A DNA stretch of 64,000 bases from Isoetes taiwanensis (GCA_021234155.1 JAJEKV010000040.1:3823799-3887798), one strand, 5' to 3'. Positions 1 through 11,911 are shown, numbered from the stretch's first letter. Numbers and translations are program-made. The notes: generated by a model from the letters alone, not told the origin.

Positions 1-747
1 TCATAATCTAGGCGTCGATTTACAACCGTAAATTCAAATTCGCGTCCTTTTAAATTTATACATTTATTAACCGCCTGCCCCGCTCATTTACAAATTTAAA
101 TTGTGTTTTTCTTTTTAGTGCAATTTCAAGATAACAATTAATTATTAATTTCAAGAAACGCATATGTGGCAATCTACTACCACCTAATCGGCCACCTACT
201 ACCGGCGCCAAGATCATTCCTAGTATCGAGGCCCAAGAACAATCGACTATCGAGCGCCCAAGATCCGTTCGATCCCATTCGATCGATCGAGCCGCCTTCA
301 ATCCATTCGATCGAGCCTTCAATTCCCCATTCGATGTCTCACTGAACTATGGTGAATTCAAATGCATTCTCTTGTTCTCAATTTTTCGTCCTCTATTTTT
401 ACAATGCATTCTCGGTTCTTTATCGATTGTCGGAGAAGAATGCTATCTTTTAACAACAAACTTGAAGCCTAAAGTAGGATTGTGTAAAATCAAGATTTGA
501 ATCCAAGTTCTATGTGTCATGGTGTTCCTCTTGGAACAAGTTTCAGAAGATTTCTATTCTAAAACCGCAATTATGAAGATGAGGCTCTTCTAAGAAGACA
601 TCCCTGTGGCGTCTGATACAACAGGAAAGCGTGGGCACATTTGTAGCATGGCCAAAAGAACGTCTGAAAAAGGTATGTATATTTGGATATTCAAAAAAAA
701 AGAATATATCATATCATCTGCGTGATGTTGTGAATTTTGTATTCTTT
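1..747. other. intergenic, no gene seen
   Basis: AT-rich sequence without a sustained reading frame. The first 330 bases contain several GATC/TCGA-rich words (around 240-320) that make short chance frames. I see no coding, RNA or transposon signature. Confidence 0.5.
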
Positions 748-841
748 GATGCTCTTTAGCCAGTCATATCAACCCCATGAAACTACACATTAATGAAAAT
801 ATGTAGTTTCTTGGGGTTGGTCATACTGGCTGGAGGGCATC
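748..841. repeat. foldback hairpin, about 42-bp arms
   Basis: The left arm 748-790 pairs with the right arm 801-841 across a 10-base loop. The arms share GATGC, AGCCAGT, CAACCCCA and GAAACTAC blocks; three U-G wobbles, one three-base internal loop and one extra dinucleotide interrupt the stem. Size and loop would suit either a small foldback transposon remnant or a plant-type microRNA precursor. The sequence alone does not decide between them. Confidence 0.6.
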
Positions 842-908
842 ACAGGATTCAATGTTTTCGACATTGCATATAAAAAAATAAACTAATGACAGAAAAAGTA
901 TAGTGCAA

Positions 909-1573
909 AATTGCGCCAGCGCCGAGTTTGTATTCATATTCAAAAAGTTATGTACATTTCTTCTTCTGCAAAAATGCGCCAGGCGCGAATTCTTTCTATC
1001 TCTACAATATGTCAGTCAGGCCCACTTCATCTGCCCAATCCCGCAAGAAGTCCCACCTGAACCACCCTGATATGACAGGATCCTCATCTTTCCTGAGGAT
1101 GTCGAGTCTCCAAACCAGAGTGTTGTATCGATCCCTGATACTATAAATCAAATCCTTGTACTTATTTGTTGGCATGAGCCTTACTAAGAGCATGAGGAGT
1201 CTGATATGTCCATAGATGCGATGGAAATGTACCCATGGCCCCTGATACAGGCTGTCTAATGGATTCTCCAACTCTCTTTGAACGTTTTGAACAGCACACT
1301 CAAGTAATATCTTGTACAGGGTCCAGAGTTGATGGTCGTCCAGGGAACTAGAACCAGCCAGTGTATTTGAACCAGCCAGTGTCCATGCATAAGGAAAATC
1401 CATGGCACTAGAACGAGAGAAAGTAATTAGCACAGATCTATTTCATACGCGCCTGGCGCGATTTGTATAGAGCCGTATGAAATTGAAATGCCAAACTAAA
1501 AACGCGCCTGGCGCGATTTGATTAACCTAGTGGAAAACGTAACCCAAAAATAGAAATGCGCCAAGCGCGATTT
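909..1573. repeat. family of GCGCC-WR-GCGCGATTT motifs
   Basis: Five near-palindromic motifs stand out in AT-rich DNA: about 912-927, 976-991, 1448-1463, 1503-1518 and 1557-1573. All five read in the same direction, with GCGCC, two or so bases, then GCGC followed by GATTT or a close variant. Spacings are about 65, 472, 55 and 53 bases, so they could be relics of a satellite of about 55-65 bp interrupted by the segment with the 1002-1433 frame. Confidence 0.55.
1002..1433 (-). CDS. unrecognised open frame, 143 codons
   Basis: A minus-strand frame of 143 codons lies between two groups of the GCGCC-type motif. The protein is rich in Trp, Leu, Arg and Asp and looks globular (WTLYKILLE near residue 37, WRLDILRKDED near residue 108, then WFRWDFLRDW). 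The composition is more protein-like than that of neighbouring chance frames. I see no family motif, splice sites or promoter. It could be an exon of a lost gene or part of a transposon. Existence as an expressed gene is unsupported. Confidence 0.25.
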   Translation of the reverse strand: MLITFSRSSAMDFPYAWTLAGSNTLAGSSSLDDHQLWTLYKILLECAVQNVQRELENPLDSLYQGPWVHFHRIYGHIRLLMLLVRLMPTNKYKDLIYSIRDRYNTLVWRLDILRKDEDPVISGWFRWDFLRDWADEVGLTDIL

Positions 1574-1633
1574 CTCCCATTCCAACATATTATTCTAACA
1601 AAATACATAATCACGAGTAATGCACGCGTGAAT

Positions 1634-1940
1634 CTGAAATTCAAAATATAAAGCCAGTTAGATATTGTTTAGTTCTTTATTTACTCCTTGTTTAACTCCT
1701 TGTTTAGTTCAATATAACTCCTTGTTTAGTTCAATATTTAGTTCATTGTTTTAGTTCATTATTTAGAACAGATAGAGGAAGAGCTAGTGAAGATCTATGA
1801 TCTTGCTCTATGATCTAGATCATAGAGCAAGATCATAGATCAGATATGAAATAGAACAGATAGAGTAATATGATATGATAGAGAACAGATATGATATGAA
1901 ATAGAACTGATGCATGTAAAAGTAAATAACATGCTTTATG
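1634..1940. repeat. TCCTTGTTTAGTTC repeats and perfect palindrome
   Basis: Irregular repeats of a TCCTTGTTTAGTTCAAT-like word fill 1670-1770. They are followed by a perfect 50-bp palindrome at 1792-1841 (24-bp arms around a central TA, no loop) and by ATATGAT/AGAACAGATA repeats to 1915. No coding signal is present. Confidence 0.8.
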
Positions 1941-1979
1941 GAAAATAACTACTTTATGTAAATAACAGTAAATACTAAC

Positions 1980-2600
1980 CCGAGAAACCTTAAGAAGTGA
2001 TTCGAGAAGCCTTAAGAAGCCGAGAAAAAGCAATAGCAGCTAATTTGGAGAAAAAGCAATAGCAGCTTTAACAACAGCCGAGAAGCTTTAAGCACAAAAA
2101 AACCAAAGTTATTCAAAGTCAGAAAAGCCAAAAAAACCAGAAAACCTTGTATAGAGCCTACAAACCTTGTATAGAACCTTGTATTGAGCCTAAAAGCATA
2201 TAGAAGCCGAAAAGCATATAGAAGCCGAAGTTTAAAAGCGAGAAAGCAGAAAAGCCGAAAGTAGAAACCTTTTAGTTTAAAAACCTTTGAGCCGAAAACC
2301 CTAAAGCGTAAGATTGTAGAAGCGTAAAAACTCGAAAAAAACAGATAAAAACAGATAAAAAACAGATTGTAGAAGCCGAAAGCGCAGATAAAAACAGGAT
2401 AAAAAGCAGATAGAAGCCGAAGTTTAAAGCGGATAGATGCCGAGAAGCCGAGATTGAAGCGAAGCCAAGTTTGAAGCAGATAATAGAAGCCGAGAAGCGG
2501 TTGAAGCAAATAGAAGCCGAAGAAATTGGAAGCGAAGCGAAATTGGAAGCGCTGGAATGCCCTGGAATTGGAAGCGAAAAAGTGAGAGAAAAAGTTCAAA
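1980..2600. repeat. purine-rich GAAGCCGA low-complexity tract
   Basis: On the plus strand this is an irregular array of AGAAGCCGA, AAGCATATAG and AAAACAGAT words with strong purine bias. It produces long Phe/Leu-rich frames on the minus strand, including one of 195 codons. Their composition simply mirrors the repeat, so I do not call a gene. Confidence 0.75.
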
Positions 2601-2687
2601 AAATAATGCTAACTTGAAATAATAACTTTCAAAAATTTTGTACAAGGCCATTATAACTTCCGCTAAAATTTATTGCACGGTTAATTG

Positions 2688-2930
2688 TTTTAAGGACCAT
2701 GAAGTTTATCCCTTGTAATAACAATGTTAAATTTATTATAAGGGTTATTATAGGATACCAAGGTTATCCCTTGTAATAATAGGTTAAATTTATTATAAGG
2801 GTTATTATAGGATACCAAGGTTATCCCTTTAATGGTTAAGTTAACCTTTTAAGGTTAACCCTCATAAGGGTTATCCCTTTTACAAGGTTAAAATTTATTA
2901 CAAAGGTTATTATAGGATACAAGTTATAAG
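2688..2930. repeat. tandem repeat of about 65 bp with internal inverted repeats
   Basis: Three to four diverged units contain TTATCCCTTGTAATAA, a GTTAAATTTATTATAAGG word and GGTTATTATAGGATACCAAG. CCCTT and AAGGG words within each unit allow self-pairing, and a TTAACCTTTTAAGGTTAA palindrome sits near 2842-2859. No gene is seen. Confidence 0.75.
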
Positions 2931-3111
2931 GCTAATAAGTAGAGGGTTTTATTTATATATAATGTTGAGGAAAATAACTTGGGGAATCCCATTATATAAA
3001 TAGAATGATCAAATAGAATAAGACATATGAGGCTTTCATTTATGAACATGTTATTGAGAGGTTATTTGGATATGCTAACTTACTATATATTTTTATGCAT
3101 TCTAGGTCAAT

Positions 3112-6047
3112 GGCATGCAAAATGCTAAAAATAAAGCCCCTAATGATGCCGATCAAGGCAAGGAAAAATCCCCAACTAATGAACATGATGGCCAAGGAAA
3201 GGAAAATACCTCAAATGATGTTCATGATGGCAAAGGAAAGGAAAAGACTCCAAATGATGTTGATGATGGCAAAGGAAAGGAAAAGGCCTCAAATGAAAAG
3301 GATGATGCCAAAGGAAAGGAAATTGTACTTTATACTCGGGTCGATTGGAAAAACAAAAGGTCAAGATCCTGCATGCATGCAACAGAGAGGCAAGGGAGAA
3401 GGGATTATTGTTCTAGCAGATCCTATCAATGCAGTGAATGATGAAAGATTAGGGGAGGACAGGTTAGGTGTGGCAATCTCAAAATTATATGACAATTGGA
3501 AGGAAAAGGGTTCAGGCAAACAAGAATGCCTAGCTTGTGTGAAGCAACTAGAGGTTCCAACTATTGTTGCATGGCCTAGGGACAAGATTTCAACCGGAGG
3601 GGAACTACACGTTTCCTATAGATGTAGAACCATTGTCAACAATGTTCACACAAAGGTAGCAAGAGGCCACTTCCAACTTTCAAACATTATCCCACCAAAA
3701 GATGCAAGTCGACATGATTGTTCTCCGAAGCTATGATGAAGGTTAGAGGAGGTGAATGTTGTTGGGCTTCTTGTGTTAGAATGTTCACAATAGAGGAGTT
3801 GGTGGGAGCAAGAGCTACATATCGAACATAAGTGTGATAGCGGAGGAGGAATTTCATGTACACCATATTTGGCTATGCAATTCAGGATGAAAGATCAAAG
3901 AAGAAAAGATTCCCATTGAATGGAAAGTGGATATGTTCAAAAGCATGGATGGCTATACATGGAATTCCAACCTCTTCTTGGCACAACTGGCAAAAGAGAC
4001 ATGAAAATGGTAGTAAAATTGCATTGCATGGGAACACTGGCCTAGTAAGGCCTACCTCAAGAACTATAGCTGCAAAGGAAATATTTGAAAGATATGTGGA
4101 TTTCAATGCAAAAAACATGCCACATAAGAGTAAGAAGGATGAACAGGGTAGAGTTATTGTTGAAAAGAGATTGCCATCCCATTGTACCCAGAAGAGCATA
4201 TTAGAGGAAATAAATGCATTGCTTCGGGAACTTGGAGTGGCCTCTATATCCCAGCCCAGTTTTAGTAGGCTATGGAATAAGCATTTCAAGCATGTGACCA
4301 TAGCAACTTCAAACAACTTTGCCAAGTGCAATTTATGTGCTAAGCTGAAGGAGACACTAGATAAGACTGTGCAACCAAGTCTAAGGGCAAAGATAAAGGG
4401 AACATATGAAGGACCATATGACGGATCAACTATCATGTAGATCAACTTATTGGATGTGGAGGACCTTATCTGCAATGGAACCTAATAACTATCTATGTAT
4501 TATACATGATAAAATGGACCAACAGAAGACTTGTCTTCCACAATTCAAGTACATTCCTAAGTCATGTGGAAGATCATACCCTTTCTGCGATTTCAATGAT
4601 GGGGCAATATTGCATGGGCGTCTCTCGCTTATTATGGCCATTTCAGTTTAGAGTTGTGGAGTGATGGTCCAGATTTTCATATTGGGAGTATCATGAGGTG
4701 TTTAAGAAACTATGAGAAGGGTTACAATGGTCACCTACAGATCCTCTGACTAGCCGGGCACTACATAGTGCATTGTTGGATGGAACCCCTAATAGTATTG
4801 AAAAGTTTAGCAAGGCAAGATTTAGGAGGAATGGACCTAATGAACATGTTGGAGCTTCAACATCTCGTGCTAAACCTCGAGATCTGCGCCGAAAAGCTCC
4901 TCTTGCAACTAGATAATTGTCTTGGTCAAAATAAGAATAGGTGGATGTTTTCTTTCCTATCCTACTTAACAATTTGTGGGTATTTTTGAAAGAGTCAATT
5001 TGGGGTTCCTAATGCCCGACATACTCATGAGGATGTGGATGCATTGTTTGGAAAATATAGTCATGTATTGAGACAATGGACGATTTACCAACTTTCCCGG
5101 CTATTGGAAATATTTCATGGATGTACAAATCCATCTCCTATAGGATCTATCATAGAAGAAGTGCCTGATTGGAAGAGTTTTGTGGATGGTTATGCTCTCG
5201 ACATGGAAGGTCATTCTAGACCTCTTCAATTCACTTTTGGGTGAGAGAAGGGATTCCAATCATGCAATGGAAAATGAGACCTTCAGAGGAGAAGTGGAGA
5301 GGTGGGGCAGAAATTTGGCGAGGGGATGCAAATGGCAAGCCTATGATACCTCCTGGTCAACCAAAAGCTCTAAAACCAATCAAGAAGTCAAGCAATTGGG
5401 CTTGACTAAGGATGGCATCAATGACTACATCAAGCATTGGCAAACTAATTCGGATGAGACTAATCGTGCATTGATAGATTATTGGAAGAAGGTGATCAAC
5501 TTGTTGGATGAGGTAGACACATCCTCGGAACAATTTCTTTGGAAGGGTGGTTCCCTAAAAGTAAGTGGAAAACATTAGGCTGGTGTCTTGTGAAGATGAT
5601 GGTACCATTAGTAGCATTGTGAAGGCATATGCTCCTCCTCAATCGATAAACACTATGTTGGTCCTAAGAAGGATAGGCCAAAATATCTAGGCATGGATTG
5701 TTATGAACCTTCTCTTGACGTGGAGTGCCACCAATTTGTAGTAGTAAAACCAGCAGATCTAGAGACCTATCCAAAGGTGGTTGGGATGGACTATCTCGGA
5801 TATTTGCAAAGAAGAAGGTGATGTTAACTTCAATAAGGTGCGCGTGGAATGGTGGTGTCCAGTACATCAGTTGAGTAATGTCACCGATAAAGAAAGATAT
5901 TCAGATTGTTGGACAAAGAGGTGGAGGAGAAATCCTAGTGATCCTGATCTTTGGCTAGACATTGAAACCGTATTGTACTCATGGACTCCAAAACTATTCC
6001 TAGTAAAAACAAATGAGAGTTACAATACCTCGGGATGTAAGGAATAA
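3112..6047 (+). pseudogene. DUF7869-type dispersed family protein, frameshifted remnant
   Basis: Consecutive plus-strand frames give one decayed protein. An N-terminal charged tail carries about four 13-residue repeats of the DGKGKEK-TPNDVD type (39-nt units, 3135-3325). Next come a GIIVLADP/VGVAISKLYDNW region (about 3396-3495), a WICSKAW/GNTG region (about 3930-4040), a CNLCAKLK zinc-type pair (about 4327), IIHDKMD (about 4500), DNCLGQNKN (about 4912), HTHEDVDALFG (about 5020) and a C-terminal RVEWWCPV module (about 5840). The order and the D-N-C-x-G-Q-N-K-N and H-T-H-x-D-V-D motifs match, as I recall it, the multi-copy DUF7869 family. At least four frame changes and several stops disable it. 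The spaced acidic motifs would suit an RNase H-like fold, but that is inference. Confidence 0.6.
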
Positions 6048-6760
6048 GGTTCTCATATCCTTGGGGATGTTGGTGGAAAAATGATTCTCAGTTACTATGT
6101 ATCAATCACTTTTAATAAAAGTTGTGTACTACTTGAGTTTCATGATATATGATTTTGTAATTTGAAGTTAAGGTGTGAATTTATATTCCCGTGTGTGATT
6201 ATATGTTAACGTCTATTCTAGTCTAAGGGCAACAAAGTTACTAAAAAAGTGAATTTAACAAAGTTACTAAAAAAGTGCAATATAAAATTTATCCCAAAAT
6301 TAAGACATAATCCCAATTTAATTGAATGATGGTTTAGCAACTTGACATCTTTTTGTTTGTGCGACTCTATCTTACCATCCCCAATATCTTGATGACATAG
6401 CCCATTTGCATTTTAAGCCCTACCCCAAGGCCAAATACTACTATCATTTTTCAAAATCTTTCCTATGGCACAAGTCACATTATGGTGTTGGAGTACACCT
6501 CAAAAACTCCAAAATATTATCTTTTTCAAATAGGTTTGGAGGGTCCGTTAAAACCCCCATTTTCTTAATAGGTTTGGTGGGACCCGTAAAACCCCCAGTT
6601 AGCTCTTTTTTGTGCCAAAGAAGACTAACTTATTGTACTTAAATGTGAAAAGTGTTGAAGTCGGTGGCCGAGGGGACCGGCCACATCTTTTTGTTTGTGC
6701 GTGATGTTGACCCGATTTTTGGCAAAATCGGGGTCAACATAGAAGAACACTATCAAGGTC
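6048..6760. other. intergenic with repeats and a hairpin
   Basis: A 19-base direct repeat (ACATCTTTTTGTTTGTGCG) occurs at 6345-6363 and 6683-6701. A near-perfect inverted repeat of ATGTTGACC-CGATTTT type sits at 6703-6740 with a three-base loop and one bulge. Two diverged copies of an ATAGGTTTGG-GGG-CCC word lie near 6530-6600. No gene is seen. Confidence 0.6.
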
Positions 6761-9700
6761 TAAAGGGGGGGTGAAGATCAAGGGTCCAGATTCATTTGTG
6801 CTTGTTGTTAGAATCCAAGGGCCCATATTAAGTTGTGTTAGTTGTTAAACAAAAAGACAAATTTGGTTATGGAGAAGAAGAAGACAAAAAACAAAGGATT
6901 GATGAGGTGTAAAAAAGGAGTGCCAAGATCATGCCAAGTGGATGGCCAAGATTTGTTCAAAAAAATTATAAATATCTTGAGGGGACTTGTTCTCCTCCTC
7001 TTGGGCTCTAGAATCTCACATGGAGCAAGGGTAGTGGCACCCCTGGGAAGATGGTTTCAGAGACCTCTTCCCCCATGCAAGATATCTTGAAGCATTGTTT
7101 TGTATTACCTTCTTGAATAAAGTGGTGCACCCTCTTTTTATCTTCCACATCTTTTCCATTTTTCCATATTTCTACATTTTCTTCCACATTTCCTTTATCA
7201 AATTTTTATTACCAAATTTTCGTCCTTTTTTTCCTTCAAAATTTTTTCTTGGTTCTTTTGCCTTGCAGCAGCACTATTTGATCCCATGTTTGCCTTTGAA
7301 GGTCGATGATGAGGATGTGGGGAAATCCGTCATCAGCAAGCTAAAAGACAATGGGCTTGTATGTACTAGTGATGACATGACATGACATGGCTGGATAAAG
7401 TAGAGGTGGAGGGGCAGAGCAAGATGCATATCATGATTGCATCATGCAATCAGTCTTCTAGTTTGTTTTCTTTTTTGTCTGATATAGATGCATCTTTAGA
7501 TCGAAATTCTGAGCCTGTCACTTTTGGCCCCAATTTTCCATCTTAACCTTATTTGGTTATGTGAATGACATGCAGCGAATTGTGGAACACTTTGGAACAA
7601 TGAAGGGTTGCATATATGAAAGACCAGCACCCAACGTAATCAAAACAAGTAAAGAGATAACTCAGTAGATAGCAAAATCTACTGAGTCCATGCTATAGAT
7701 CTAAGTTACATGGGTAAATATTGTAAACATATGATAAAGTTTATAAACTACCAGAAGCTAATGGACACATGCAACAATACAAAAAGATTATGCTTTTATT
7801 TTTATTTTTTGTATATGCCACACATACCTACATTTAGTATTATTGTTGCTCTGTATTGTTCTCTTTCCTGCAAGTGAAATAGTGGTAAAGCTATGCAGTT
7901 ATTAGTTTTCTATTCTATTCTATTCTTTTCTATTCTATATTCAAAAGGACAAGTTTAATAAAGTTGCATATTAAATGAGAGCATTGCACCACTCTCGTTT
8001 GATGATTCTCTTGTAAAAGAACATACTAACTATTTTAACATGCCCTTCTAGAGGTTAAGCCCAAAAATTGATGGTGACTACGTTTTAATATATGCTACCT
8101 CTAAAAAAATTTCTACCACTGTGTCAACATATCAACTAGTTGAAATGGCAATTTTGAGAGGTTAACTTCAAAACATCATGCTGATCATGATTTAATATAC
8201 GCCAACTCAACTACGTCCCCTTTTTTCTTTTTTCTTTTGTGCCATTGGGTTATTGTAAACACACTACAAAAAATGGTGGAATTTATAATTTTATATCTGT
8301 TGCTCAGCCATAATCAAACAGTACTGCTGACCAATCAAGAATATGGGGAAAATTTGTGCATGTCATATATTAAGACTTGGAAACAGGTAGATTGGATTCG
8401 CTATAGCTGAAGGGCGCTGGTGATGGCATCTAGGGTTGGAAGCATATACAAATGTCAACACTAGCAATAATAATACAATCAGCTACCATGAAGGGTAGTA
8501 CCATCCATCCATAGATCGTCCATATACATCAATACAACATCCATCAGATGAGTTTCTACCTAAGCACAGACTCGTGGGGAGAGTAGACTGACGGTTGTAG
8601 GTCTCAAGATAAAGCAGACCGAGTTATGGCAATGACTTGGGTTGGCAATAGATAATGGCTAGGTTTGACCGTTCCATCCGCCCCTCCTGTGCATATTATG
8701 CAGATGGGCTAAATCAGGCTATGCCATGACTGTGACCTGCTAATATATGCAATCTCTTGGTATCATCCAAGGAGACTACTCTGGATTGCATCTCCCCAGT
8801 CCGATGAGGTAGGAAGGTTGCATCTCCCCCTTCCCAGAGTGCAGTGGCTCCATATGTGACTGGATCATGGCGACACACGTCCTTCCCCGACTAAACTTCC
8901 CAAAACAAGGGTGAACAGGTCAAGGCAGCACAATACCAGCACCGTATAAACGCCGTACTAGAACATACCCATAACGCTACTTCTGCAACTCATTTGCGCA
9001 TACAAATGTGTAAACTATCGCCTCAATTTGCATAGGTGTGCATCATCAAGACGGGATTTGCCACTGTTGCCAAGTGGGAGCCGTTGAGGATGAATGTCGC
9101 TCCCACAAATTTTTTGATTTAAATCAATGGCCTTCAGAGTACAAACAATCAATTGTATATAATTTACATATCCAAAAACAAGAAACTTGCCATTTGTTAT
9201 CTGTTCCCTGCCCTCCATATGCATTTCTTCAAAAACAATTTAACGATGCAAAAAAAGTACTAGAATTTTCCATTTGGTAGGAGTAATTTCTCATTCACAT
9301 TTCATAGGTGGACTTGCTTCCAGTTCAAACATACATATAAATTCTCTTCTTAATCTTTGCCCCAACCTGCCCTACTGCTAGTTTTTCTTTTATTAGGAAC
9401 ACTTACTGAAGGATATGATTGTGAGAAAGCAAACAACAAAGATGGTTTAGTTAGAAGTTTAGTTCAAATTATTATCTGCGCCACAATAGACTGTAAAGAG
9501 GAAAAATCATCAATTGTACATGAGTCTCTAAACATACAAATTGGTTTGCTTTGGATAGAGGAAACATGAGCATCTGAACAAGGCAAATGTTTCATTATTG
9601 TACTTCCACTATGGTCAGCGTTTGCTTTTAATTATATATAGCATTTTGTTTATTTGATTCCACAACCTTAAATATATAGCACAATAATAGGGGGTTATTT

Positions 9701-10130
9701 TTGTATTTTTGTACGGTTTTTTCTAAGGTTCACGTCCCCACGACGACTTGGCGCCGCATCTAGGCGGCAGTCACCGTGCAAACTGGACCGGCGTGCGTCT
9801 AGGGAGGGTCACGCCCGCCTTGGCGGCGGCGCCCTGGCTGATAACGGGGGTGCTGACAATAGGCACCTATTTGGCGCACGTGGAATGCTCCGATTGGCGG
9901 GAGGCTGCCACCTATAAGCTTCCTTGCGTGCCCCCTTCCTATCCATGCCGTCTCCGAGCCTCGTTTATGGGCGGGGGGGGGAGGCTATTTTTTGACATAA
10001 AAGTGTGGGGGGGCATTCACAAACCCTGGGGGATAGTGGAAGGGGGCAGTTTGCACTTGGTCTTGGGCGACTTAGTACAACGGTCGACTTGGAAGCGGTT
10101 TGCTCACTCGGTTTTGGCTACCCCACGGGG
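6761..10130. other. long AT-rich intergenic stretch, no gene recognised
   Basis: I see no conserved domain or transposon coding here. A TTCTA pentamer run (about 7909-7940) lacks the LINE 3' body found beside similar runs elsewhere. The frame at 7260-7385 and those near 9040-9570 are short and unrecognised. From about 9735 the sequence turns GC-rich up to the kinase fragment, with G runs at 9971-10010; this insert-like block has no recognisable product. Confidence 0.5.
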
Positions 10131-10134
10131 CTTG

Positions 10135-10300
10135 GCGTTGCTGAATGAAATATTTGATGCATGTTTAAAAAGCCAACATAATCTACAGTCCTTGCTCAAC
10201 CTTGTAGGTACAGCTGAAAAATGCTTGTCTGATGAAGGAATCGACAGGCCCTCCATTGATGATGTGCTTTGGAACTTGGAATATGCTGTGCCGGTTTAAT
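10135..10300 (+). pseudogene. receptor-like kinase, C-terminal kinase-domain fragment
   Basis: The last 52 codons of an open frame read as the end of a plant receptor-like kinase domain. The conserved run is CLSDEGIDRPSIDDVLWNLE, with the subdomain XI arginine in DRPS. It most resembles the CrRLK1L or inactive LRR-kinase type, where DVLWNLE is common. Upstream codons of the same frame are GC-rich and unlike a kinase, so the fragment probably starts at a lost intron border or insertion junction. It is followed by a stop and has no upstream kinase exons, so it is a relic. Confidence 0.6.
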
Positions 10301-10576
10301 ATAAAGCAGACAATATGCCCCTTGAAGAGATTCCATTGTGTCCATCAAAATCGATCTAACCATCATGTAGTAATAATGCTAGAATTGAGAGCAAGGGTGC
10401 CAATGTGGTACTCTCACAGCACTTGCAAAAAGAAATGATGACTATGTTGTTATATATAAATTAAGTTCACAGTTTTAAGTTCAAACAAAACTCCCTTTGT
10501 AAATTGAAAATGTATCAATATCTAGCACACTTCTTTTAATTTAATTAATGCCGTTTACTTAGCCGTTTTAATACGT

Positions 10577-10730
10577 CTAATTTAACCTCAATATACTTTG
10601 TTTTATTTGGCCCTTGTGATAGTTGCAGCTGGAACCTGCACAATCATAGCCCGCTAATTTAACCTCAAGATACTTTGTTTTATTTTGCCCTTGTGATAGT
10701 TTTAGCCTGATCCTGCACAACCATAGCCCG
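10577..10730. repeat. 77-bp tandem duplication
   Basis: Two adjacent 77-bp units, 10577-10653 and 10654-10730, begin CTAATTTAACCTCAA and end CATAGCCCG. They differ at only about a tenth of positions, so the duplication is fairly recent. Confidence 0.9.
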
Positions 10731-10741
10731 TGGCGTGCCTT

Positions 10742-10850
10742 TTTCCTTTTTGTTTTTGTTTTTGTTTTTGTTTTTGTTTTTGTTTTTGTTTTTGTTTTTG
10801 TTTTTGTTTTAATCTCAGTCTTCAAAATTGTTTTTGTTTTTGTTTTTAGC
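10742..10850. repeat. GTTTTT microsatellite
   Basis: About ten GTTTTT units at 10747-10810 and three more at 10830-10848. The Lys/Thr-rich minus-strand frame over it is a by-product of the repeat. Confidence 0.95.
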
Positions 10851-10859
10851 ACGCCAACT

Positions 10860-11911
10860 CAACCAAGCCTACAGCCTTTCTTGCAATTCTAGGCTATCCA
10901 CGTCGCACCTCCACCTCTGCCAAAATTGAGTTGGATGTATTTTTTGCCTCTTTTTTATGGAGAGAAATTAAAAAAAAACTCTGAAATTGAGACAGAGATA
11001 CGAAAGGGCATCCTCGGCTCTTTGCTTCGTGCCTTTTCATTGCCTTTCACCATAGCTTTCTCTCCTTTTTTTTTTTGTTTCTGCTACTAGACTTTACGAC
11101 CCAAGTTTAGAGCATTCATCCAGCGGGAAAACGACTTTTTTATGCCGATCCATGCTCTTGCGGCCATGCCTAGATCTCCAAATGTTTACTTAATCTTCCC
11201 AATGTTTACCTATTCGGCTGCCAGACAAGCCTTTTCTCAGTGACACCAGCTTGGAGCCTTTTCTCTCCTTCTGTACTATAGCCAGGTTTTTTCTCTTAAG
11301 ATTTTTCTTTAAGCATTTTGTGGTTTGGAATGCATGGCCGATGTCACCATGCTTGCTTTTTGCTTCAACGAGGGTTATATGCTTCAAGAATTTTATTTAT
11401 CACTTTATATTTGTAGGATTTGTGATAAACTTCTACTACTCGTGTTAATGAAGCTCCTTATAAACTCCTAGCCATTTCCATGGTTTTCCTCTCTTCGCAT
11501 TTATTCTCTCTATCCATAATCCTTTTTCAAACACTAGTAACATGGGAGAAGTGTGTTTTTTTCCTTTATATTTCTTCTACTAGAAGTCACTGGTGGGATC
11601 ACAAAAGGCAGAGACTCCTAATTTTAGAGGTGGTGTTTGTTGATTTCAGGGAAAAAATTAAGGAACTTTTATATTCAAAGTGGTGAAATAGACTTGGCTA
11701 AAGTATGACAGAAGTTGAGGTGAAAGCTTCTATTATTCAACTAAACTTTCTAAACCCTGCCATCTGTACTTTCTTATGTTTAGCTAAACTTTTATTTAAA
11801 AAAAAAAAAAATCTTCTATCTTTTGAATATTTTGCACTAATTCAAGACCTAAGTATTAATTGACCATAATAAATATAAAGGCTATGGGATAATTTGGCTA
11901 GAGTACATTAA
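10860..11911. other. intergenic, no gene seen
   Basis: AT-rich sequence with homopolymer runs of T (about 11065) and A (about 11800). No conserved reading frame, RNA gene or element terminus was recognised. Confidence 0.5.

Noticed and set aside
2012-2651. Minus-strand frames of 195 and 75 codons rich in Phe and Leu
   Set aside because: They are the complement of a purine-rich AAGCCGA/AAAACAGAT repeat. The composition follows the repeat and no motif is present.
2688-2930. Repeat array considered as CRISPR
   Set aside because: The units are contiguous diverged tandem repeats without spacers, in a plant genome.
7260-7385. Frame ending KVDDEDVGKSVISKLKDNGL considered as an exon
   Set aside because: It is coding-like for about 30 residues, but no family, splice donor or continuation was found.
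7909-7941. TTCTA run as another LINE C tail
   Set aside because: The hairpin and the CCGTGGACG box are absent upstream, so it is kept only as a microsatellite.
10577-10852. Lys/Thr repeat protein on the minus strand
   Set aside because: Produced by the GTTTTT microsatellite and the 77-bp duplication.
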